64,000 nt of DNA from Burkholderia sp. FERM BP-3421 (lineage in GTDB: Bacteria; Pseudomonadota; Gammaproteobacteria; Burkholderiales; Burkholderiaceae), in NCBI RefSeq assembly GCF_028657905.1, contig NZ_CP117782.1:3658001-3722000 (forward strand), written 5' to 3'. The notes under the pieces were generated by a model, which did not search any database, was not told the DNA's origin, and saw nothing but the letters and a program-made list of their open reading frames with translations. The position numbers were made by a program, and so were the translations under genes. Shown piece by piece: positions 34,304-42,281 of this stretch (positions within the stretch are counted from its first letter, which is position 1; every line of letters starts with the position of its first letter).

Positions 34304-35181
34304 GCGGGCCCGGGCCGGCGCGCGGCGCGTCAGCCGGCCGGGCCGGCGAGGCGTCGGACGGCGGCGCGGCATTTGCGCGGATCGACTGGTCCGCGCGCTG
34401 GCTGGCGAGCTTGGCCGAACCCGGGCGGCGCTGGCAGGCGGCCGCGGAGCAGGGTGACGCCGCGTTTGTCGCGGCGCTCGATGCGCACGCCTCTGCCGCG
34501 CCCGTGCCGACCGGCCGGGGCCGGCCGCTGCGCTTCGTCGCACAGGCGGCGCTGCCCGCGGGCGTCGCCTACGAAACCCACATCGCCGCGACAGGCGAGG
34601 TACCGACCCGGCACAACCTGCACGATTTCTTCAATGCGCTGGTCTGGTGCGCGTATCCGCGCATCAAGGCCGCGCTCAACGCGCGCCAGGCCGCGGCGAT
34701 CGATGCGCTGGGGGTGGGCGCGGTGCGCGGCGGCGTGCGTGACGCCCTGACCCTGCTCGACGAGAGCGGGGCAGTGTTCGCCACCGCCGATCCGGCGCTC
34801 GCCGCCGCGCTGCGCGGTTTCGACTGGCCCGCGCTGATGCTGGCCGGGCGCGCCGCGTGGGGGCGCCGCTGCGAAGCGCGGCTCGTCGGGCATGCGCTGT
34901 TCGAGAAACTGGTCGACCCTTACAAGGCTTGCACCGCGCACGCGTGGATCGTCGAGGTGCCCGCCGTCTATTTTGATTGGCCGGACGACGCGCGCCGGGT
35001 CTGGCTCGACGCGACGCTGGCGGAGCGCCTCGCGGCGCGGCTGGCCGACGCCGCGTCGGCCAGCCGCGGCTTCTCGCCGTTGCCGGTGCTGGGCGTGCCG
35101 GGCTGGTGGCCGGAGAACGAGGATCCGGCGTTTTACGCGGATCCGCGCGTGTTTCGCGCGGGCCGCCGACGAGCGGACTGA
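34300..35181 (+). CDS. DUF3025-domain protein
   Basis: A protein of about 293 residues of unknown function. Recognised core stretches are FDWSARWL-like FARIDWSARWLASL, YETHIAATGEVPTRHNLHDFFNALVWCAYPRIKAALN, and LLDESGAVFA. The C-terminal FSPLPVLGVPGWWPENEDPAFYADPRVFR is also family-like. The family is common next to pyrC in Burkholderiales. The GTG start overlaps pyrC's stop (GTGA); the first 20 residues are low-complexity, so a later start is possible. Confidence 0.8.
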   Translation: MSGPGPARGASAGRAGEASDGGAAFARIDWSARWLASLAEPGRRWQAAAEQGDAAFVAALDAHASAAPVPTGRGRPLRFVAQAALPAGVAYETHIAATGEVPTRHNLHDFFNALVWCAYPRIKAALNARQAAAIDALGVGAVRGGVRDALTLLDESGAVFATADPALAAALRGFDWPALMLAGRAAWGRRCEARLVGHALFEKLVDPYKACTAHAWIVEVPAVYFDWPDDARRVWLDATLAERLAARLADAASASRGFSPLPVLGVPGWWPENEDPAFYADPRVFRAGRRRAD

Positions 35182-35202
35182 CGGCGGCGCGCGCGGCGGT
35201 GC

Positions 35203-35208
35203 TAGAAT
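35203..35208 (+). promoter_or_regulatory. rnpB promoter -10 (TAGAAT)
   Basis: TAGAAT ends ten bases before the predicted 5' end of the RNase P RNA, the right distance for its -10 element. Confidence 0.7.
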
Positions 35209-35217
35209 GACGGCCGC

Positions 35218-35627
<410 letters not shown>

Positions 35628-35648
35628 GCCGCTCCGATCAAGAACAAA

Positions 35649-35678
35649 GGCCCGCGCCGAACCGGCGCGGGCCTTTTT
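35649..35678. terminator. terminator of rnpB
   Basis: GGCCCGCGCCG (35649-35659) pairs with CGGCGCGGGCC (35663-35673) around a three-base loop, followed by five T. The preceding AAA also allows use by the convergent OsmC gene. Confidence 0.92.
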
Positions 35679-35699
35679 CGTTCCGGCCGTGCGTGGGCG

Positions 35700-36122
35700 T
35701 CAGACCGCGACGATCTCGAACGAGTGGGTGAGTTCGGCCGTCTTCGCCAGCATGATCGACGCCGAGCAGTACTTGTCGTGCGACAGGTTGATCGCACGCT
35801 CGACGGTCGCGGGGTTCAGGTTGCGGCCCGTCACCGTGAAGTGGAAATGGACCTGCGTGAAGACCTTCGGATCTTCGCTCGCGCGCTCGGCCTTGAGCGC
35901 GACCGTGCAGCCGACCACTTCCTGACGGCTTTTCTTGAGGATCAGCACGACGTCGTACGCGGTGCAGCCGCCCGTGCCGAGCAGCACCATTTCCATCGGG
36001 CGCGGTGCGAGGTTGTGGCCGCCGCCTTCGGGCGCGCCGTCCATCGTGACGAGGTGGCCGCTGCCGGTCTCGGCGGCGAACGCCATGCCGTCCTGCCCCA
36101 TCCAGCTGACTTTGCATTCCAT
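35700..36122 (-). CDS. OsmC-family peroxiredoxin-like protein
   Basis: A 140-residue OsmC/Ohr-fold protein that may reduce organic peroxides. It contains GGHNLAPRPMEMVLLGTGGCTAYDVVLILKK with one family cysteine, and VERAINLSHDKYCSASIMLAKTAELTHSFEI with the second. The ERxxCxxS-like second motif is shifted to DKYCSAS, the pattern of the YhfA subgroup. Function there is less certain than for true Ohr. Confidence 0.88.
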   Translation of the reverse strand: MECKVSWMGQDGMAFAAETGSGHLVTMDGAPEGGGHNLAPRPMEMVLLGTGGCTAYDVVLILKKSRQEVVGCTVALKAERASEDPKVFTQVHFHFTVTGRNLNPATVERAINLSHDKYCSASIMLAKTAELTHSFEIVAV

Positions 36123-36339
36123 GCTTGTGCTCCAGCGTTGCCTGATTCAATAGCGAACCGGCATTGTAGCCCGCCGCGCCGGACCCGGCTGATGCGGCGC
36201 ATGATGCCGCGCGGCGGATACGGGGCGCGCGACGATTCGACCCGCAAATCCGCATCGGCTTTAGGGGTTTCCCTCTAGTCAAGCAAGCGAATTGATTCGG
36301 TCGATGATGCTATGCAATTGATTCGTAAAGAAAAATCTC
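36123..36339. other. upstream region of osmC, no gene seen
   Basis: No coding potential. The distal part is AT-rich relative to the window. AATTGATTCG occurs twice in direct orientation 26 bp apart (36289 and 36315), just before the long palindrome. Confidence 0.45.
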
Positions 36340-36363
36340 ATTTCGAGACATATGTCTCGAAAT
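36340..36363. promoter_or_regulatory. perfect 24-bp palindrome upstream of the sRNA promoter
   Basis: ATTTCGAGACAT is followed directly by its exact reverse complement, giving 12-bp arms with no spacer. It lies 38 bp upstream of the sRNA -35 element and about 220 bp from the osmC start. No T-run follows, so it is not a terminator; a dimeric regulator's operator is the best reading. Confidence 0.75.
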
Positions 36364-36401
36364 TTCATATGGTGGTGTGATGTTTCGTAATGCAGTTTTT
36401 C

Positions 36402-36430
36402 TTGTGTGGGCGAGGGCGGGTTCGTATAAT
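36402..36430 (+). promoter_or_regulatory. sigma70 promoter of the small RNA
   Basis: TTGTGT (36402-36407) and a consensus TATAAT (36425-36430) with 17-bp spacing. Transcription would begin near 36437. Confidence 0.82.
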
Positions 36431-36436
36431 CAGCTT

Positions 36437-36528
36437 CATTGGTTGTCGCGGTGCGGCAACCTCCGCATGTCTCCTCCACCCTCCTCCTTTGGTGGATTAA
36501 GCCCGAACAAATGGTTCGGGCTTTTTTT
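36437..36528 (+). ncRNA. anti-Shine-Dalgarno small RNA candidate
   Basis: A self-contained transcription unit of about 92 nt, promoter to terminator, with no open frame worth noting. Predicted hairpins: TGCGG/CCGCA (36452-36467) with loop CAACCT; TCCACC/GGTGGA (36475-36496) with loop CTCCTCCTTT; and the terminator AAGCCCGAAC/GTTCGGGCTT (36499-36523) followed by T residues. The second loop contains CCTCCTTT, the anti-Shine-Dalgarno tail of 16S rRNA. It resembles the anti-SD toxic small RNA class reported in Betaproteobacteria. Alternative: an attenuated leader of rplM, less likely because rplM has its own promoter downstream. Confidence 0.78.
36499..36528 (+). terminator. Rho-independent terminator of the small RNA
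   Basis: AAGCCCGAAC pairs with GTTCGGGCTT across a five-base loop, followed by a run of T residues. Very strong in this direction. Confidence 0.93.
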
Positions 36529-36589
36529 CGTCCCATGCAAGCCCGGACATGCCCGCGCGGCGGCCCCCGCCGCGTTCCAAGCGAAAATT

Positions 36590-36619
36590 TTGACCGGGTA
36601 CCCCGAATTCCTTTATAAT
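36590..36619 (+). promoter_or_regulatory. rplM-rpsI promoter
   Basis: TTGACC (36590-36595) and a consensus TATAAT (36614-36619), 18-bp spacing. It lies after the sRNA terminator and 124 bp before rplM, leaving a leader of about 115 nt. Confidence 0.88.
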
Positions 36620-36742
36620 TCAGGGTTTTCCGCATTCATGCCCGCGGGAAGAAACCAGGGAGAGCCTGCACCGCGCCTTGAAGCGCACATAGCCAAGCAG
36701 GAAAAAATACAGGGCACTGAGCATTTCATTTTTGGATCGATC

Positions 36743-37171
36743 ATGAAGACGTTTTCCGCAAAAGCCCATGAGGTGACGCGTGAATGGTACGTGATTGACG
36801 CGACGGATAAGGTTCTCGGACGTGTCGCCAGCGAAGTGGCACGCCGTCTGCGCGGCAAGCACAAGCCCGAGTTCACCCCGCACGTCGACACCGGTGATTT
36901 CATCATCGTTATCAACGCGAGCAAGCTGAAGGTCACGGGCAACAAGACGCTGGACAAGAAGTACTACCGTCACTCGGGCTACCCGGGCGGTATCTATGAA
37001 ACGACGTTCGGCAAGATGCAAGAACGCTTCCCGGGCCGCGCGCTCGAGAAGGCGGTCAAGGGCATGCTGCCGAAGGGCCCGCTCGGCTACGCAATGATCA
37101 AGAAGCTGAAGGTCTACGCTGAAGCCACGCATCCGCATTCGGCCCAACAGCCGAAGGCGCTCGAGATCTAA
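36743..37171 (+). CDS. rplM: 50S ribosomal protein L13
   Basis: Early-assembly large-subunit protein, 142 residues, full length. It opens [59 protein letters not shown] and has [10 protein letters not shown] and MLPKGPLG. It is co-transcribed with rpsI, 11 bp downstream, as in most bacteria. Confidence 0.99.
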
Positions 37172-37182
37172 GGGGAGCCCAC

Positions 37183-37575
37183 ATGATCGGTAACTGGAAC
37201 TACGGTACGGGCCGCCGCAAGAGCGCAGTCGCTCGTGTCTTCATCAAGGCAGGCAAGGGCGATATCATCGTCAACGGCAAGCCCATCGCTGACTACTTCT
37301 CGCGCGAAACGTCGCTGATGATCGTGCGTCAACCGCTGGAACTCACGAACCACGGCCAGACGTTCGACATCAAGGTGAACGTGACGGGCGGCGGCGAAAC
37401 GGGTCAGGCAGGCGCAGTGCGCCACGGCATCACCCGTGCGCTGATCGACTACGACGCGACCCTGAAGCCGACCCTGTCGAGCGCAGGCTTCGTCACGCGC
37501 GATGCGCGTGAAGTCGAGCGTAAGAAGGTTGGTCTGCGCAAGGCACGCCGCGCGAAGCAGTTCTCGAAGCGTTAA
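37183..37575 (+). CDS. rpsI: 30S ribosomal protein S9
   Basis: Small-subunit head protein, 130 residues, whose basic C-terminal tail (RKKVGLRKARRAKQFSKR) reaches the P-site tRNA. The N-terminal YGTGRRKSAVARVF and GGGETGQAGAVRHGITRALIDYD are diagnostic. Confidence 0.99.
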   Translation: MIGNWNYGTGRRKSAVARVFIKAGKGDIIVNGKPIADYFSRETSLMIVRQPLELTNHGQTFDIKVNVTGGGETGQAGAVRHGITRALIDYDATLKPTLSSAGFVTRDAREVERKKVGLRKARRAKQFSKR

Positions 37576-37616
37576 GCATTACCGGCCGCTCCGCCTGGCG
37601 GAGCCCGGCCGCGAAA

Positions 37617-37647
37617 AACCGCCAGTGTCCGCACTGGCGGTTTTTTT
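37617..37647 (+). terminator. terminator after rpsI
   Basis: AACCGCCAGTG and CACTGGCGGTT form an 11-bp stem with a four-base loop, followed by T residues. Confidence 0.95.
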
Positions 37648-37839
37648 ATGGGCGCGTGGATGATCGCGGCCGGCCCTGGATAGGCCGCCCGGGCGCGTGG
37701 GTTTTCCACGGAGTTTCCCCAGGTCTGCTACCATGAGCGGGTTAATTGCCGTTTATTTGCTCGAGATCATGCGGCGCGACTGCCGGTGTGCACGTCCTCC
37801 GCTTCGGGCAAGGCCGGCCAAGGCTATTGGAGAGTTCGA

Positions 37840-38208
37840 ATGAACGCAGTCACCGAATCCCCCGTGACGACTGAAATGCCGGTTCCGTTCGTCTTCACCG
37901 ACGCGGCTGCCGACAAGGTCAAGCAACTGATCGAAGAAGAAGGCAATCCCGAGCTGAAGCTCCGCGTGTTCGTGCAAGGCGGCGGCTGCTCGGGCTTCCA
38001 GTATGGGTTCACGTTCGACGAAGAGGTCAACGAGGACGACACCGTGATGGACAAGAACGGCGTCCAGCTCCTGATCGATTCGATGAGCTACCAGTATCTG
38101 GTGGGCGCCGAGATCGACTACAAGGACGATCTCAACGGCGCGCAATTCGTGATCAAGAATCCGAACGCATCGACCACCTGCGGCTGCGGGTCGTCGTTCT
38201 CGGTCTGA
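37840..38208 (+). CDS. erpA: iron-sulfur cluster insertion protein ErpA
   Basis: A-type Fe-S carrier, 122 residues. The HesB/IscA fold shows FTDAAADKVKQLIEEEGNPELKLRVFVQGGGCSGFQYGFTF and the C-terminal STTCGCGSSFSV; the cluster cysteines GGGCSGF and CGCG are all present. GGAGAG precedes the chosen ATG. A strong terminator and then a pentanucleotide repeat follow. Confidence 0.95.
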   Translation: MNAVTESPVTTEMPVPFVFTDAAADKVKQLIEEEGNPELKLRVFVQGGGCSGFQYGFTFDEEVNEDDTVMDKNGVQLLIDSMSYQYLVGAEIDYKDDLNGAQFVIKNPNASTTCGCGSSFSV

Positions 38209-38236
38209 TCCCGAACTAGCGGAAGCATCTGGCTGA

Positions 38237-38270
38237 AAGCCGCCCGGTCATCGACCGGGCGGCTTTTTGT
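38237..38270 (+). terminator. terminator after erpA
   Basis: AAGCCGCCCGGTC (38237-38249) and GACCGGGCGGCTT (38253-38265) form a perfect 13-bp stem with loop ATC, followed by TTTGTTTTT. The repeat tract begins directly after this tail. Confidence 0.94.
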
Positions 38271-38274
38271 TTTT

Positions 38275-38454
38275 CCGACCCGACCCGACCCGACCCGACC
38301 CGACCCGACCCGACCCGACCCGACCCGACCCGACCCGACCCGACCCGACCCGACCGACCCGACCTGACCCGACCCGACCCGACCCGACCCGACCCGACCC
38401 GACCGACCTGACCCGACCCGACCCGACCCGACCCGACCCGACCCGACCCGACCT
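38275..38454. repeat. pentanucleotide (CCGAC)n microsatellite, about 36 units
   Basis: About 180 bp of CCGAC/GACCC units. The first 16 or so units are uninterrupted (38275-38354). Two interruptions with single-base deletions and a C-to-T change (GACCGACC, GACCTGACCC) occur later, at about 38351 and 38401. It fills the gap between convergent erpA and anmK. All three frames on each strand are open because no stop can form, so the open frames have no coding meaning. Confidence 0.97.
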
Positions 38455-38504
38455 GGCGGGCTGTGCGACCCGGACTCGCGGATGGGTCCCGCGCGCGGCC
38501 GCGC

Positions 38505-39656
38505 TCAGCGCGGATACAGCGCGCCCAGCACCCGCTCGCCCGCCGCGCCCGTGACCGTCGCGAGGTTGCCCGGCGCGCGCGCGTTGAAGCGGTGCGCGAG
38601 CCAGGCGAACGCCAGCGCCTCGACCTGCTGCGGCGGCACGCCGAGCGCGGCCGTGGTGGCGACGCTCGCGCGGCTGCCGTGGCCCGCGAGCGCCGCGCCG
38701 AGCGCGTCGAGCAGCACCGGGTTGCGCGCGCCGCCGCCGCATGCGAACACCCGCGTGCAGTCGGGCGCATGCCGCGCCACGTCGCGCGCAACCGTGACGG
38801 CGGTCAGCGCGACGAGCGTCGCCTGCACGTCCTCCGGCGCGAGCGCCGCGAAGCCCGCGAGCTTCGCATCGAGCCATTCAGGATTGAACAGGTCGCGGCC
38901 GGTGCTTTTCGGCGGCGGCAGGCGGAAGTAGGGTTCGTCGAGCAGCGCGTCGAGCAGCGTGTCGTGCGCCTTGCCGCGCGCGGCGAAGCGGCCGTCGTCG
39001 TCGTAGGGCTTGTTCAGGTGGCGATGCACCCAGGCGTCGAGCAGCGCGTTGGCCGGCCCGCAGTCGAAGCCGTGCACCGGCGCGTCCGCGCGGGCGGGCA
39101 GGATCGTGATGTTGCTGATGCCGCCCAGGTTGCAGACCACCCGCGTCTCGCCGGGCACGCCGAACACGGTCGCGTGGAAGCCGGGCGCAAGCGGCGCGCC
39201 CTGGCCGCCCGCCGCGACGTCGCGGCTGCGGAAGTCCGCGATCACGTCGACGCGCGTGAGTTCGGCGAGCAGGGCCGGATTGTTGATCTGCCGCGTATAG
39301 CCGCGCTCCGGGCGATGCCGCACGGTCTGCCCGTGCACGCCGATCGCGCGGACGTGGTCCGGCGCGAGCCGGGCGCTGCGCAGCAGTTCGTGACAGCACA
39401 CCGCATAGCGCGCGGCGAGCCCGTTCGCGGCGAGCGCCTCGCGCTCGATCTCGTTGTCGCCCGGCTGCTGCAGCGCGAACAGCGCCTCGCGCAGCGTGTC
39501 GGCGAAGCCGACGAACGCCTCCGCGAGCACGACGGGCGGCTTGCCGGTCTCGAAACGGGCGGCGATGCCGTCGACGCCGTCCATGCTGGTGCCCGACATC
39601 AGGCCGAAGTACACGCCATCCGCGGGATGGCCGGGTTGCGTGCGTTGTGGCGCCAC
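38505..39656 (-). CDS. anmK: anhydro-N-acetylmuramic acid kinase
   Basis: Peptidoglycan recycling: opens and phosphorylates anhMurNAc to MurNAc-6-phosphate. The 383-residue ASKHA-fold kinase has GVYFGLMSGTSMDGVDG, GVHGQTVRHRPE, QINNPALLAELTRVDVIADFRSRDVAAGGQGAPL, NLGGISNIT and the metal/ATP region VFACGGGARNP. The start is GTG. The N-terminal ten residues before GVYFGL are not conserved in appearance. Confidence 0.95.
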   Translation of the reverse strand: MAPQRTQPGHPADGVYFGLMSGTSMDGVDGIAARFETGKPPVVLAEAFVGFADTLREALFALQQPGDNEIEREALAANGLAARYAVCCHELLRSARLAPDHVRAIGVHGQTVRHRPERGYTRQINNPALLAELTRVDVIADFRSRDVAAGGQGAPLAPGFHATVFGVPGETRVVCNLGGISNITILPARADAPVHGFDCGPANALLDAWVHRHLNKPYDDDGRFAARGKAHDTLLDALLDEPYFRLPPPKSTGRDLFNPEWLDAKLAGFAALAPEDVQATLVALTAVTVARDVARHAPDCTRVFACGGGARNPVLLDALGAALAGHGSRASVATTAALGVPPQQVEALAFAWLAHRFNARAPGNLATVTGAAGERVLGALYPR

Positions 39657-39818
39657 GGGTTCGCTCCGTCAGGTCGGGGTTGGGGCGCCGGCCAGGGTCC
39701 GCCGGCGTCATCGCGCCTGATTATCCGCGCAAGCGCGCGCGCCGTTAAGCCCATTGAACGGCTCGCGCGCAACTTATGGGAAAATCGCTCTTTTCGCGAC
39801 ATTCTCCCTTCCGCACCG

Positions 39819-41060
39819 ATGAGCACCGAACCCACCGCCCAGCCCGCTTTCCCGATCACCGACGAAGTCCGGCATGCGCTCGCCGTCACGAAGCGCGGCG
39901 TCGACGAGCTGCTGGTCGAGGAGGAATTCGCGCAGAAGCTCGCGAAGAGCGCGGCCACCGGCACGCCGCTGCGCATCAAGCTCGGCCTCGATCCGACCGC
40001 GCCCGACATCCACCTCGGCCATACCGTCGTGCTGAACAAGATGCGTCAGCTGCAGGACCTCGGCCACACGGTGATCTTCCTGATTGGCGATTTCACGTCG
40101 CTGATCGGCGACCCGTCGGGCCGCAATGCGACCCGTCCGCCCCTCACGCGCGAGCAGATCGAGAGCAACGCGAAGACCTATTTCGAGCAGGCCGCGCTCG
40201 TGCTCGACCGCGACAAGACCGAGATCCGCTACAACAGCGAGTGGTCGCTGCCGCTCGGCGCGGACGGCATGATCAAGCTCGCGTCGCGTTACACGGTCGC
40301 GCGGATCCTCGAGCGCGAGGACTTCACGAAGCGCTTCCAGGGCGGCGTGCCGATCTCGATCCACGAGTTCCTGTACCCGCTCATGCAGGGCTACGATTCG
40401 GTCGCGCTCAATGCCGACCTCGAACTCGGCGGCACCGACCAGAAGTTCAACCTGCTGGTCGGCCGTGAACTGCAGAAGCAGTACGGGCAGGATCAGCAGT
40501 GCATCCTGACGATGCCGCTGCTCGAAGGCCTCGACGGCGTCGAGAAGATGTCGAAGTCGAAGGGCAACTACATCGGCATCAGCGAGAAGCCGACCGAGAT
40601 GTTCGGCAAGCTGATGAGCATCTCCGACACGCTCATGTGGCGCTACTTCGAGCTGCTGTCGTTCCGCAGCCTCGAGGAGATCGCGCAGTTCCGCGGCGAG
40701 ACCGAGGGCGGCCGCAATCCGCGCGACTTCAAGGTGCTGCTCGCGCAGGAGATCGTCACGCGCTTCCATTCGCAGGCCGGCGCCGAGCGCGCGCTGGAGG
40801 ATTTCAATCACCGCGCGAAGGGCGGCGTGCCGGACGACATCCCGGCCGTCGCGCTCGCGGGCGCGCCGCTCGCGATCGGCCAGCTGCTGAAGCAGGCGGG
40901 GCTCGTGCCGTCGACCAGCGAGGCGCTGCGCAACATCGAGCAGGGCGGCGTGAAGATCGACGGTGCGACCGTGTCCGACAAGGGGCTCAAGGTCGAGGCC
41001 GGCGAATTCGTCGTGCAGGTCGGCAAGCGCCGCTTCGCGCGCGTGACGCTGAGCGCATGA
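39819..41060 (+). CDS. tyrS: tyrosyl-tRNA synthetase
   Basis: Class I synthetase, 413 residues, of the TyrZ-like subgroup. HIGH reads HLGH (DIHLGHTVVLNKMRQLQDLGH), the KMSKS motif is exact in VEKMSKSKGNYIGI, and a C-terminal S4 RNA-binding domain ends the protein (SEALRNIEQGGVKIDGATVSDKGLKVEAGEFVVQVGKRRFARV). It leads a same-strand group with dtd and a phosphatase gene. Confidence 0.97.
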   Translation: MSTEPTAQPAFPITDEVRHALAVTKRGVDELLVEEEFAQKLAKSAATGTPLRIKLGLDPTAPDIHLGHTVVLNKMRQLQDLGHTVIFLIGDFTSLIGDPSGRNATRPPLTREQIESNAKTYFEQAALVLDRDKTEIRYNSEWSLPLGADGMIKLASRYTVARILEREDFTKRFQGGVPISIHEFLYPLMQGYDSVALNADLELGGTDQKFNLLVGRELQKQYGQDQQCILTMPLLEGLDGVEKMSKSKGNYIGISEKPTEMFGKLMSISDTLMWRYFELLSFRSLEEIAQFRGETEGGRNPRDFKVLLAQEIVTRFHSQAGAERALEDFNHRAKGGVPDDIPAVALAGAPLAIGQLLKQAGLVPSTSEALRNIEQGGVKIDGATVSDKGLKVEAGEFVVQVGKRRFARVTLSA

Positions 41061-41100
41061 CGGCCCGCGCCACGCACCGCGCCTGTCCGGCGGGGGCGCG

Positions 41101-41559
41101 ATGATCGCATTGATCCAGCGGGTCCGGCGCGCCGACGTGCGGGTCGGCGAGCGGGTGACGGGCGAGATCGGCCCCGGGCTGCTCGCGCTCGTCTGCGCGG
41201 AGCGCGGCGACACCGAGGTGGCGGCCGACAAGCTGCTCGCCAAGGTGCTCGGCTACCGCGTATTCAGCGACGCGGCGGGCAAGATGAACCTGTCCGTGTC
41301 GAATCTCGACGGCGAAGGCCGCGCGGGCGGCCTGCTGCTCGTGTCGCAGTTCACGCTCGCGGCCGACACCCAGAGCGGCCTGCGGCCGAGCTTCACGCCG
41401 GCCGCGCCGCCCGACGAGGGGCAGCGCCTGTTCGACCACTTCGTGCGCGCGGCGCGCGAGCGGCACCCGATCGTCGCGACCGGCGAATTCGGCGCGGACA
41501 TGCAGGTGTCGCTCGTCAACGACGGCCCCGTGACGTTCTGGCTCCAGACCAAGCCCTGA
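41101..41559 (+). CDS. dtd: D-aminoacyl-tRNA deacylase
   Basis: Proofreading enzyme that removes D-amino acids from tRNA. The 152-residue protein has MIALIQRVRRADVRV, the LLVSQFTLAADTQSGLRPSF motif and the Gly-cisPro-type loop NDGPVTFWLQT. Its place 40 bp after tyrS fits a translation-quality role. Confidence 0.95.
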   Translation: MIALIQRVRRADVRVGERVTGEIGPGLLALVCAERGDTEVAADKLLAKVLGYRVFSDAAGKMNLSVSNLDGEGRAGGLLLVSQFTLAADTQSGLRPSFTPAAPPDEGQRLFDHFVRAARERHPIVATGEFGADMQVSLVNDGPVTFWLQTKP

Positions 41560-41573
41560 CTTCGACCGACGCG

Positions 41574-42236
41574 ATGACGACAACCGAAATCCTGTTCATC
41601 CGGCACGGCGAGACCGCGTGGAATCAAATCAAGCGGATCCAGGGCCATATCGATATCGCGCTCGCCGACAGCGGCGTCGCGCAGGCGCGGCAACTCGCGG
41701 CGCGGCTCGCTCGCGAGGCGCGCGACGGATTGCGCATCGATGCGATCTATTCGAGCGACCTGCAGCGCGCGCAGCAGACCGCGCAGCCGATCGCGGACGC
41801 GCTCGGCCTGCCGCTGCACCTGCGCGATGGGCTGCGCGAGCGCGCATACGGCGTGTTCCAGGGGCATGACAGCGCCCAGATCGAGGCGCGCTTTCCGGAC
41901 GCCTATGCGCACTGGCAGACCCGCGACCCCGGCTTCGCGCCCGAGGGCGGCGAATCGCAGCGGGCGTTCTATCACCGCGTGCTGCATGCATTGGAGCCGA
42001 TCGTCGCCGCGCATCCGGGCGGCCGCATCGCCTGCGTCGCGCACGGCGGCGTGCTCGACTGCGTGTATCGCTACGCGACCGGTCTCGAACTGGCCGCGCC
42101 GCGCCAGTACGTGCTGCTCAACACGAGCATCAACGTGGTCGAGTTCGAGGCGGGCGCGGCGCGCGTGGTGCGCTGGGCCGACATCGATCACCTGAGCGGG
42201 ACGAGCGACGACGACGGCTACCGCAAGGTGCTGTAA
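41574..42236 (+). CDS. histidine phosphatase superfamily protein (GpmB-like)
   Basis: A 220-residue phosphatase. The catalytic RHGE motif is in EILFIRHGETAWN near the N-terminus, followed by QGHIDIALADSGVAQARQL, YSSDLQRAQQTAQPI, ERAYGVFQGHD and the second catalytic His in IACVAHGGVLDCVYR. Family members act on phosphoglycerate, adenosylcobalamin precursors or other phosphoesters; substrate is unknown. It is 14 bp from dtd. Confidence 0.88.
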   Translation: MTTTEILFIRHGETAWNQIKRIQGHIDIALADSGVAQARQLAARLAREARDGLRIDAIYSSDLQRAQQTAQPIADALGLPLHLRDGLRERAYGVFQGHDSAQIEARFPDAYAHWQTRDPGFAPEGGESQRAFYHRVLHALEPIVAAHPGGRIACVAHGGVLDCVYRYATGLELAAPRQYVLLNTSINVVEFEAGAARVVRWADIDHLSGTSDDDGYRKVL

Positions 42237-42281
42237 GCGGATATGGAGCGCGGCTCGATCGGGCCGCGCCCCGTCTCCATC

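Noticed and set aside
36437..36742. The sRNA region read as a transcription-attenuation leader of rplM.
   Set aside because: A separate consensus promoter (TTGACC-18-TATAAT) lies after the terminator, so rplM does not need readthrough. Kept as the alternative explanation only.
42246..42270. GCGCGGC/GCCGCGC hairpin between the phosphatase gene and the ParB-like lipoprotein gene as a terminator.
   Set aside because: The stem is plausible but there is no T tract on either side, so I cannot support termination.
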